A stretch of 64,000 bases of DNA, taken from assembly GCA_963969495.1 (NCBI GenBank), contig OZ018333.1:86951756-87015755 (forward strand), read 5' to 3'. A program made the translations under genes and the position numbers. The stretch comes from Ceratothoa steindachneri. Its lineage: Eukaryota; Arthropoda; Malacostraca; Isopoda; Cymothoidae. The notes under the pieces are model-generated. The model did not search any database. It saw only the letters and a program-made list of their open reading frames with translations, and had not been told where the DNA came from. Below, in pieces: positions 32,680 to 42,984 of this stretch (positions within the stretch are counted from its first letter, which is position 1; every line of letters begins with the position of its first letter).

Positions 32680-35600
32680 TCACTCTTCACGGTACCACGT
32701 GTGCTCAATCGCACCCTTCTGCACCCATTCACACTGTTCTACTGGTCCCTGGCTACACGTAGCAATTGGTCGGGTTTGTTCATCAGTCATCCTGTCAGTC
32801 TCATCGTCACTATTTATCATATCATCCACCATACTTTTAGCCCTCATTACCAGTTCTCCCATCTCACGACCAAATTCTTTCATACTCTTCCGTTCAGAAC
32901 CCTCACTCTTCATACCCCCATTCATCAGCTCCTCACTCACAGCTCTCATCCAACTCAAGGTACATTCTTGCGAAACAGACAGGTCACTCACATCCCCTGT
33001 ATTCTCAACAGGCATACCAGAAACCCCTTCGACTGGTTCCCACCAGAAACCTGAAAAATCAGCCACTTCATCATTCACTACATCAAACTCACCCCTACTA
33101 TTACCATTCATAAAACCCGAAAAATCAGCCACACTAGGTTCATTCTGACCAAACACACTATCATTCATACTGTTCCCAAAACCAGAAAAATCAGGCACAG
33201 GCAGCTCACTCACTCGTCTACTTATACCAGCCAAATCACTCACCTGTTTACGCAAAAACTCAATCTCCCTTTCAAGATCCCCCATACCAGAAACACTCTG
33301 CTCAGACTTACTTTCATTCGTACTTGCATTCTTCCTTTCACCTTTCTTTGTACGCTTTCTACTTCTCGAGACTAAGACTAGCTCTTTCCCAGACAGATCC
33401 ATACTATCACATTCAATCTCATCATCTTGCACTTTACCTCTCTCTCTACACAGTCCATACACCGGATGGCTCACCAGGTAGTCAGGAGGTTCTCTCCATC
33501 TCCTTAACTGACTCTGATGAGCCCGCACTCTCTCAGTCATGCCGTCATTCAAACTCTCCAAAACATACGTTACCCCATTTTCCCAAACTCTCACAACTCT
33601 ATAAGGTCCATCAAACTTCTCACTCATCTTTGATACATTCAACCTACCCTTCACTTCTTTCACCTTCAATACTTTTGTACCTAATTCAAATGAACGGAAC
33701 CTTTCATGCGCCTAAAGCCATACACTCTGCTCACTTTCACTCAAACGAAACCTATCTTTCACTCGCCTTTCAAAATTCATCACAAACTGACATGGGGACA
33801 TTCCAGTTGCACTATGCACAGTTGAATTATACGCCCACAACACTCTCCCCAGACACACATCCCAGTCATTCACTGTCGTACTCATCATTCTCAACATCTC
33901 ACACAAGGTTCTTATAGTCCGTTCAGCCAATCCATTTGAAGACGGTACATACAGAGTTGTTCTCACATGCTCCACACCATTCTCTCTCAACATTTGCTCA
34001 AACACTTCTCGTACAAATTCAGGCCCATTATCACTCAGACATCTTCTAGGCTTCCATACACACATAGGAAAGAACAACTGCTCAACCACACGCGCAACAG
34101 TCACACTCCTTTTATCTCTCACAGGCGCTGCATACACAAACTTACTTTTATGGTGAACCATCACAACCATACCAACATTCCCAGCACTCGTACGCGGCAA
34201 CGACACACAATCAATCACTACCAATTCAAACGGTTCTTTCGCATCAACTTTCAACATCGGTGGTTTCACTTGCACACCTTGCACCTTTCGCTTCTGACAC
34301 CTTTCACACGTAGTTGCAACATCATTCACAACAATTCTCAGTAACGGGTGGAACACATGCTCCTTCATACACTCCCACAGCTTAAATTTACCCATATGCC
34401 CATAATTATCATGCACAACCTTCACCAGACCAATCATACCAACTAAGGACATCACAGGTACATACATATCATCACCACCCTTCACATGCCTCACAAAATA
34501 TACAACATCCATACAAACAACAAAATCCTTAGCATACCTTTTAAAATCACTTAAACACTCTGGCCATCCATTCAAATCAACACGCATCATTACACACCTC
34601 TTCAACTCACTAACAAAAGGACACATCTCTTGCATCTCTAGAATATCATCATCACTTAAAATCTCATTCTCATCATCCATGACCAACTCAATCATGCCAC
34701 AAAACTTGACAACATTCTTTGCACACTCATTCAACCTCATCACCTCACATTCACCTTTCATAAGACGATCTTTATCAGCATCCAAAGACAAATCATTCAA
34801 TCTCATAAAGTCTACACCAAGCAAGAAACAACAAGGCATTTGCTCACCTTTCAGAATCACAAAGTGATGCTTCACATTCACACCATTACCCAAACTTACT
34901 TTCAGACTAACCTGTTCCCATGCCACTATCATGCCATTCCCTAATCCACTTACCTGTAACTTCACAGGTTTATGCTCGCAACATCTAAACTCTTCATACT
35001 TACTCAGAATATTCTCATTCACTAAAGACACTTGCGCTCCAGTATCAATCAAACCACAGAACAACCTTTCACCAACTTTCACTCTCGCTTCCATCATATC
35101 AGGTTCACCATGTTCGCAATACACCGAAGGAACAAGCACACCAACATCAGCACTGATATCCACACTGTCATTAACTCCCATATCATCACTCAACACACAC
35201 TCATCTTCATCCAGACAATCATTCTTCTCTCTTATATATGAACACTTTTCAATTACCCAATTGTAGTGCACACCGCTCAAACATTGCAGATGTACCACAT
35301 TAGGATTCAAACCCTTCATCTTCTCATCCTTGTACACAATCGGCCTCTCACCACCAAAGTGCACATAAACAATCACTCCATACAAACGACTCACTACAAT
35401 CAACACTTCCTGAAATGGCGGGACCCCTTGCATACACATCGCTCTCAATTCTTTCATGAAGTTCCGCACCTTTGCCATACCAATGCTTTCAGGCTTCCTA
35501 CACACTTCATTCATTACCTCCTTCCTTAAATCATCTACACTATCGGGCACTCTCACATCTACTCCATCACTCTTCAAATCTTGCAAACCATTCCATACAC

Positions 35601-38026
35601 TCTCAAACAAGGAATCACCACCACCCTTACTCTCTTTTCCATTCATAATTCCTTTCGGCAAATACTCAGGACACTCACTCCACGCACATTTTCATCATTC
35701 GTACCAGGATACCTTGACATCAAATCAGCCACTCCATTCCGTTCACCAGGCACATACTCAATCACATAGTCAAAGTCACTCAAATCTTCCAAAGTCCTTG
35801 CAATCCCACTATCAGCCCACTTCATACGCTGCAGATACACAAGAGGTTGATGATCGGTTTTTATCACAAACCTCACACCATACAAAAATGGACGCATCAC
35901 TTTCAAACAATATCTTATCGCAGCCAGCTCTCGTTCCACAGTCGAATACTTTCGTTCTGCAACATTCATAGCCTTGGATACATACCCAATTATTCGCCTG
36001 ACATTCTCTCCATTCAAACGCTGCTCTTGCATCAGAAAACCTCCCATACAATACCCACTCGCATCTGTATACAATTCTAGCATTTTAGCATTTACACTAT
36101 AATCTGGGTAAGCCAATTCAACATCTTCAGCCGCTGCCTCTTTCAGTCTCTCATACGCCTCATTCATCTTATCATTCCACTTGACAACCGTACTACCTTT
36201 CTTGCCCATCCACTCAGTCAGAGGCTTACTCACACCAGAACAATCACGTATAAACTTTCGCTGGAACTCAATCAAACCCAAAAATGACTTCAGTTGCTTC
36301 ACAGTCACCGGTTTAGGAAACATTCGCACCTTCTCAAAAAATACTTCGATGATTTTCGCAATCCATTCTCACTCACCATATGCCCAAGGAATTCCACTTC
36401 TTTCGCAAACCATTCACACTTCGCCACTTTCACCTTCACACCAACACTCTCCAACGTTCTCAACACATCATTCACCAATCTCATATGCTCCTCAAAAGTC
36501 TCAGTCATAATCAAAATATCATCTATAAACGCAATCACATTCTTACTCGCAAACTTACTCAACACAACATTCATTGCCCGCTGGAAGGCTCCGGGAGCAT
36601 TAGCCAACCCAAAGCTGAGGTTCCGGAACTGGTAATGCCTCTTTGAGGAAGAGAAGGCAGTTACTGGCCGGCTCTCCTCAGCAATGGGCATCTGGTAATA
36701 CCCCCGTACCAGATCCAGCTTCGTAAACCACTCCATCCCATGCATACTATACACACACTCAGATACCACACACATCGGAAACCTTTCTTTCACAGTCCTT
36801 TCATTCACCTTTCGATAATCCACACACAGGCGCAATCTTCCATCCGGCTTACGTACAGGTACAATTGGACTATTCCATGCACTCTCGCTCTCTTCAATCA
36901 CCCCCAATTGCTCCAATTCCAAACACTGCTCCTCAATCTCATCAGCAACCGGACGTGGGAAATGCCTCGGCCACTGATAGATTGGGGAGTCCTCCTTCAG
37001 GACAATCTTGAATTCCGGGAGCTTTGCAACCCCGAAATCCAAATCACCCTTACTGAGGGCTCCCTTTCGCTCAAATATCATTCGATACACATCCTCCCTT
37101 TCATACTCAGTCAAACATCCATCCAATTTCACCATGTCCTTCACCTCATTATACATCCATTCACATGTCTTTTCATTCGCAACATTCACCCTGATATCCG
37201 TACTATCATCCATACCTACCTCATCAACAGTGGAGAGGTGGCCCAGTACATCTCCGACTTGGATTCCCCTCACCTGCCCTTTCACACTGGGGTCCGCCTG
37301 CACACATACAAAAGGATCATTCATTCTCATCAAGCCATCAAACACACAAGCAACACGCCTTACCTTATAACACGCATCTGTTCCATCCAATATCACAGTG
37401 TTCTCACTCACATTCAAACTAACATCCTTACTCCAACTCACTCTAACAGACACCCTTTCACCCTTCACAAGCCTTACATTCTCCATAGCAGTCACCTCAA
37501 TACCAGTAAACACACTCCTCAAAACGCTACCATCTTTCCCTACATACAACTTATACACCCCATTTTTACCAATCTTTCTCTCAATCTGATCACTCGCAGG
37601 ATGCACAACCATATGATTCATTTTCATAAAATCATAGCCCAAAATCACACCATACTCACTACTCACCTTATCAATCACAGAAAATTCACATTCATTCATC
37701 ATCATACCATGCATTCGAACAGCTAACCTTATCATTCCAATCACAGGCACTCTCCTATTACCAATACCTACCAAACTACCCTTGCACTCAGACAGGAGGG
37801 CTTTCTCGCTAACCTTGTCATACACATCTTTATACACCAAGCTCGCCTTGCATCTAGAATCTATTAAAGCCAAACACTCAATTCCATTCAATTCCACCTT
37901 AACACTCAGACACTCATACTTCCTACCAGACAGCACTTTCACACTAGACAGACTTACCAACACATTACTCACACTCATGCACCCAGAGGATACTTCAGCA
38001 GGTACCCTCTTACCATTCAGTTTCCC
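32680..38026 (-). pseudogene. pol: pol of Gypsy copy 2: PR1-RT-RNase H-OTU-like-PR2-integrase-tail
   Basis: A polyprotein of about 1,770 codons in one ancestral frame, reached from gag by a predicted -1 shift. Protease 1: LALIDSRCK (Asp40; the expected Gly is Arg) and VILGYDF. RT: VRKPDGRLRLCVDYRKVN, KLDLVRGYYQM, FIDD at 36518-36529. RNase H: LELYTDASGY, STVERELAA, IKTDHQPL, YVPGERNGVADL. OTU-like: GGGDSLFESV to GVHYNWVI (35242-35625). Protease 2: LIDTGAQVSLV and FLLGVDFM (34807-35094). Integrase: HDNYGH and CERC, then Asp, Asp and Glu in VVIDC, LSDNGPEF, NGLAERTIR, followed by a GPY/F module (FDGPYRVVRV) and a Ser/Glu-rich tail with FSGF repeats. Lesions: frameshifts near 36335 and 35670, TAG at 33712-33714. 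Open pieces are 36305-37978, 35643-36329, 33712-35661 and 32680-33669. Confidence 0.93.
37985..38026 (-). promoter_or_regulatory. Predicted -1 ribosomal frameshift signal at the gag-pol junction, Gypsy copy 2
   Basis: The gag frame ends GCG GGA AAC TGA. GGGAAAC (38020-38026) is a classical X-XXY-YYZ slippery heptamer. After a 9-nt spacer comes a 9-bp hairpin: AGAGGGTAC (38002-38010), an 8-nt loop, GTATCCTCT (37985-37993), with one G-U pair. The -1 frame is open from the heptamer straight into protease 1. The heptamer and stop are the same in copy 1 (7558-7567) and copy 3 (58594-58603). Confidence 0.85.
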
Positions 38027-39715
38027 GCTTCAGACTTCCCATTCACACCTTGCACTCTCAGTCTAATCCAACACTTTTCACTTGAATGTCCTTCCGTCGC
38101 ACAATAGCTACATACATTCCTCTGGTCACGACACATCCTTTCATAATGACCAGCCTTTCCACAATTACCACATGCATATTTCATACTTTCCCCACCAGTT
38201 GCTCCACCATTCAACCTCGGACAATCTTTCTTCAAATGGTCTATTTCTTTACACTCGAAGCACTGTTTCACACTTTCCTGGCAATCCTTTATCATATGCC
38301 CTTTCTTACCACACCCAAAACATGCACCAGATGTCCACCTACATTCTGCCAACATATGACCTTTCCTTCCACACCGACGACATTCCTCAATCTTTCTCCC
38401 ACCACTCAGTCTCTCATTTGCTGGGACATACCTCGGTTTCTCTCTCATATATCCGTTCCCACGCTTGAAATTCATCTGCCCCCTTCCATTCGACCACCCT
38501 CCATTTGCCCATCCATTCTGCCGGCCCAGGAAGTTTGACATCACTCCAGCTGGTGCAGGCTTCAGGGCATCCCTGTAGCTGACAAACTGCTGGGGTGGAT
38601 GAAAGCTCCTGGGCTTCTTACCTCCAACATTCACACTGTACCATCCATCCTCTTCTAGATCGCTTTCATCATCAAATCGTCCATCTTCTAACAGTTCCAA
38701 CACATCCTCCCACATCAACCGTTCACCTGTCAGTCTCACTCTCTCCTTTCTCTTTCCACTCACCTTCGGCGGGATCGTGTCCAAAAACTTCCTTATGAGT
38801 GGTTTACATTCAATAAAAATCATCATCACCATACCTCATTCTTGCCATACTCTCAAGCCTATGTGCATACATATTCACACTTTCACTCTTCCCCATTCGA
38901 GCCTTCTCAAATTCATTCACCCTCTTATACTTCACACTCTCTTTCATTCGTTTCACCTGCCCAATCAATCTCTTCTTCACTACATCGTACTTTGGCTCTC
39001 CCACACTCATTATCACTCGCAAGAACTCCAACACTTTCCCATCCAAACAATCTCCCAGAACACTCACCCAGTGACCCTTGTTCTGCGGGTACTTGAGCTT
39101 GCAGTACCGCTCAAAATCCCCGAAGAACTCATCCATACTCTTTTCCCCATGCAATCTAAACTTATCAATCCTTGGCACTTCCCTAATCAAAATTCCTTTC
39201 CCCACATTCACTTCACTCTCCGAAGAGCTACTCTCGGTCTCACTCATTCCAATCATATTGTCACTCTCTCCCTCATCTGAGTATAGCGAATCCACACTCT
39301 TCCCTCTCGCCTTCCTATCCTTAACCTTAGAACCATGCTTACTTCCTCTCTTACTTTCCACTCTCTTCCATTCACCCCCTTTCCTACCACTTACAGTATC
39401 TTCTTTAGACTCAATCATACTGCCATCCATTCCATTTAGCGGAGTCCCTTCAGTAGGAGCAGGGGTCAGGGTTGTAGGTCCTGGGGCTGATCCAGCCCCT
39501 ATCATCATGTTATACAGGTCCTGCATCCGTCGGTCCGTCTGATCCTGTCGGTCTCCCATTTCCTTCTTCATCCTATCAGTCTTTTCATTCATCCCTTTTA
39601 TTTTATTCTCCATTCCCTCCATCATTCCCCGCAACATTTCACACTCCTCTTCTTTCTTTCTCAACTCCAGTCTCAATTGCACTACTTCTTCATTCAATGT
39701 TTCCGCTACAGCCAT
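38017..39715 (-). pseudogene. gag: gag of Gypsy copy 2
   Basis: The start is taken at the ATG of MAVAETL (39713-39715), which is conserved in all copies, although the frame is open up to 39757. Residues 1-60 form a charged coiled coil (LRLELRKKEEECEML). A Pro-rich TTLTPAP spacer, an acidic Ser-rich stretch (SETESSSSESEV) and a capsid-like region (DEFFGDFERYCKLKYP to ESMARMRYGDD) follow. The nucleocapsid has five perfect C-x2-C-x4-H-x4-C knuckles (C151, C171, C191, C221 and C241 of the 271-codon C-terminal frame). A one-base shift near 38815 divides the frame. Copy 3 reads through this point, so the shift is private to copy 2. The protein would form the particle shell and package RNA. Confidence 0.92.
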
Positions 39716-39831
39716 TGTTCCCAAGTTAGTAAAAAGATAGGAGAAGGGAAAAATCAATCAAACTACTTGTCACACTAATTGGGTATGGACTGCAATCCAA
39801 TCCAGTCACGCTCCCAGTTTCGAAGTCTCAC

Positions 39832-39849
39832 GTCCCTATTCGGGCGCCA
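39832..39849 (-). promoter_or_regulatory. tRNA-Lys-type primer-binding site, Gypsy copy 2
   Basis: TGGCGCCCGAATAGGGAC, two bases inside the 5' LTR. It differs at one position from the well-known tRNA-Lys3 primer site of lentiviruses, so a tRNA-Lys primer is inferred. Confidence 0.85.
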
Positions 39850-39851
39850 AA

Positions 39852-40702
39852 TGTAGCGGGCCGAAAATAGATCTCTAATCCCAATCGATAATCGATCCAA
39901 CCCGCTTCCTACACTGTCCGGACGTGAGAAATCGAGGGAGAATAAAACGGATTGTATATACAGTCCCTTTACTTACAAAAAAAATACAATGATAGTTACA
40001 GTTTATATTTACAACAATTTTATATTTACTAGGGAAGTGTGCACACTTCAAAATGAGGCTAAATTCCCCAATCAAAATACGATACCAAACGAGAATCTTA
40101 TAACCGGCGGATACAACAATTTACTTATATTCCACACAAAACAAAAAAAACACAACCACAACCGAACGAAAAGGGGGCACGCGCTATCACTTGCTGGAGG
40201 TGGGTGGTAGTTGGCTAACTTAGAAGGAGGCAGGATTGTCAACGAAGGCAGGTATGGCGGTTCAGGTGGTTAGAGACACGAAAGCCCTCCTCTCAGGGCT
40301 GGGTGGAGCACTCGTCTATAGAACCCCTCTTGCTACCAGTCCACACTTCCACTCTCTCTTTCCAGAATAACGCTTTGATAAAAGATTAATTTAAACAAAG
40401 TACAATCTTATTATAGTGATATCTCAAAATTAGCTACTATCTTTCCAGAATAACGCTTTGTTAAAGCTTAATTTAAACAAAGATCTATCTTATTATAGTG
40501 ATATCTCAAAATTAGCTACTATCTTTCCAGAATAACGCCTGGAAAGAAAGAAAAACATGGTAATCATTTTATACATGAAATAAACAAAAATAAAACAAAC
40601 CCATTCCCATTCACACACATTCTTACAGAGGGAGGGAGAGGGTACTGAGAAAAGGGGTGGGAGAATGGCCCTTTTACACACACTCACATTCGCCCCACCA
40701 CA
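39852..40702 (-). repeat. 5' LTR of Gypsy copy 2
   Basis: 851 bp, TG..CA ends. It holds two 82-bp units (with CTTTCCAGAATAACGC starts) where the 3' LTR has one. The two units differ from one another in the AAAGATTAATTT / AAGCTTAATTT block, so the duplication predates this insertion. Confidence 0.93.
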
Positions 40703-41747
40703 ATATCTCCCCACAAGCAGTCCCCTTTCATTTACTGGGGGGTTTTCCTATTTTATTTTTCATATTTTTTGTTTCACTGCAAATGACAAGAGTTTTTACT
40801 GGCAGAAAAAACCTGGTAACCTAATGACAAACAATACTTACTTACATTAAATGATTAATTACCAAAAAATATGAAATTTGAACAATGTGTTTTAAACTTA
40901 AATGGGAACCTGCTAAAAATGTACCGCTACAGGCTGATTGTTTGAAACGGCACTGCATATATTTTTATCGCATTAAAACATTAAATTTTCTGAAAATTTT
41001 TAATTTTCACTGCATTTTAGGAATTTTATAGTTTTCTCAATTCGTTTATGTGCCTCTAAAAAATCTAAAAGTTTTTTGTGGCCATGCAAAGTAAACCAAA
41101 ATTCAAATAACGAAGAAGCACAACTAGAGCACGAAGAAGCTACAACATTGCCAGTAAAAAGATGTTATCATTTGCAGCGAAACAAAATATACTTATAAAA
41201 CATACTAAAACATACTTATAAAATATACTAAAACAAAAAAAATGAAAAACAATAAAATACACCAAGAAACCTTACCTAACTTAGAAAAAACTATAAACAA
41301 GCAGAGGCGCAGATATCTAGTAAATAATACAGAATAAAGGTTACAAACCCGCAAAACAACAAAAAAATATAACACCGTGATTGGTCATATCTGAAGTCAT
41401 AACATATATTGTAGCCTACTAACAGCGCCACTTACTGTGTGCCCCTAATCGGAAGTATTACCCTAATCAGGGTACAATTAAGATGATAGAGTGGAACCTG
41501 ATTCTCTACATTGGCTGTCTGGCTTTGTTCTGGAAGGATGTCTTACAGGAAGCTCCTGATTCTCATTGTAAGATTGGGATATAATACTGATTTGGGTGTG
41601 TAGTTTTTCTTGTATTTATTTAATGCACCAATCACTGTAATAAATAGATTAGTGATTAATACTTTTGGGGAAGATATCTGGCAGCAATCCTGAGCAAGAA
41701 TTTTTTGGGGTGAGTGTTAACTTTTTCCTTAGTAAATTTCTGAGAGT

Positions 41748-42768
41748 ATGGCTTTTTGTATAGATGGTGAGAGCATGCCGTTTGAAAGTAGTGTGTATGT
41801 GGTGTGTGATGCATGTGGAGTTGAAAGGAGACTGAATGTAACTGAATGCCGTGTGTGTTTTCTGGAATGGGAGGTTAGGAGGTTGAGTGGGGAATGTAAG
41901 AGGTTGAATGATTTGGTGTTTGAGGTGAGAAGAGATGCAAGTGTGCGATTGAAGGGTGAGATTAGTGCTAAGAGGGTGGAAGTTAGGGCTAGGACTGGGA
42001 ACAGTGTGGAAGTTGTGAGTGATGATGAATGGTGGGTGAAAATAGATAGGATAGACAAGTTAGGACAGGTTAGGTGTGTGAATGAGAGGGACATAGAACC
42101 TGTTAGGTTGACTAACAGATTCAATGTCCTGAGAGAGGAAGAGTGTGAAAGTGATTTGCCTGGTGGGATTGTGGATGAAAGCAGGATGGGTGGTAGTGTG
42201 ACTGAGAGCAGGAGGGAGGGTAATGTTAGGCCAAGACAGAATAGGAGAATGACTGAGGTGCTACTGATGGGTGACTCTCAGATTAGGTATTTAGATAGGA
42301 AGTTGAGTGATAGCAAGTGGAAGGGAATGAGAGTTTGTCTGCCGGGTGCTGGTGTAAGTGATGTTTGTGAGAGGTATGATAGGCTGGTTTCTGGGTGTGA
42401 GAGGGATGCAGTTGTGATTACGCATGTAGGGGTGAATGATGTAAAGAAGGTGGGTACATGTGAGTTACGTGAGCAGTATAAAAGGTTAGTTGAAAGGATG
42501 AGTAAAAGCAGGGTAAAAGGTGTTGTTTCTGGTGTGCTGCCCGAGATTGGATGTGGGGGTAGAATGGTTGTCGCGTGCAATTGGTTTGAATGAATTTGTA
42601 AAAGGACTGTGTGAGGAGTTAGGATTGGTGTTTGTAGATGTCTGGGGAGGGTTTTACGGGAATAGGAGGTTGTATGCGATGGATGGGCTCCATCTTAGTC
42701 GGGCAGGTGTTGAGGTTCTATGGGAGGAGCTGGATAGTGTGATTAGGGTCTTACAGGTGGGAAACTAG
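41748..42768 (+). pseudogene. CR1-A ORF1: zinc-finger-like N-terminus and SGNH esterase
   Basis: CR1 ORF1 proteins often carry an SGNH-type esterase whose role in retrotransposition is unsettled. Here C20-x2-C23 and C34-x2-C37 form a finger-like N-terminus. A variable charged stretch follows, then the esterase: block I LLMGDSQIRY (Ser177), block II PGAGV, block III HVGVND (226-231) and block V DGLHLS (Asp and His). All catalytic residues are present, but a one-base insertion near 42555 puts block V in the next frame (42520-42768). Stop codon near 42768, followed by about 215 bp before ORF2. Related to the CR1-B ORF1 at 48531-49640. Confidence 0.88.
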
Positions 42769-42984
42769 AAGCTGTTAGAGGTAAGGGAATAACAGGAATA
42801 GAGGGCAGGTGTAGGAAATGGAAGGGATGCAGAGATAGAGGAGTAGCTAGGGGAGAGGGCATACTGATGCGTTATAGGGGGACTAATGCACAAGTGAATG
42901 AGCAGATAACTAGGAATAAAAAAGCACAATGCAATGAAGATGGGAATAATAAAAAAACTTAAAAATATACTACACAAATGGTCG

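Larger units (their letters stand above)
31862..40702 (-). mobile_element. Gypsy copy 2, nearly intact LTR retrotransposon
   Basis: 8,841 bp between ATAT target duplications (31858-31861 and 40703-40706). In element orientation it starts TGTGGTGGGG and ends GGCCCGCTACA. It holds a full gag, pol and tail. The two LTRs differ by only three substitutions that I could find plus one 82-bp repeat unit, so it inserted recently, yet four coding lesions are present. Relative to copy 3 all domains are complete, and it is the best reference for the family here. Confidence 0.95.
31646..41462. repeat. Inverted-repeat (foldback) element, split by Gypsy copy 2
   Basis: The left arm is 31646-31861 plus 40703-40812; the right arm, inverted, is about 41148-41462. 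Paired blocks are TAGGCTACAATATATG (near 31700) with CATATATTGTAGCCTA (near 41405), and TTTCACTGCAAATGAC (near 40782) with ATCATTTGCAGCGAAA (near 41165). A second, single-arm copy lies inverted at 61863-62155. No coding sequence is visible. The Gypsy copy occupies 31862-40702. Confidence 0.65.

Noticed and set aside
32680..33480. Possible envelope gene after integrase in Gypsy copy 2
   Set aside because: The sequence is in frame with the integrase, with no signal peptide, transmembrane stretch, furin-like site or splice-acceptor context. It is an integrase tail, so the element is not read as a retrovirus.
36740..37726. A 328-codon open frame on the plus strand, antisense to Gypsy copy 2 pol, and similar ones at 53129-54091, 6400-6990 and 38777-39280
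   Set aside because: Rich in His, Ser, Thr, Leu and Pro with no domain. They mirror well-supported pol or gag codons on the other strand and arise from its base composition (few TGA/TAA complements).
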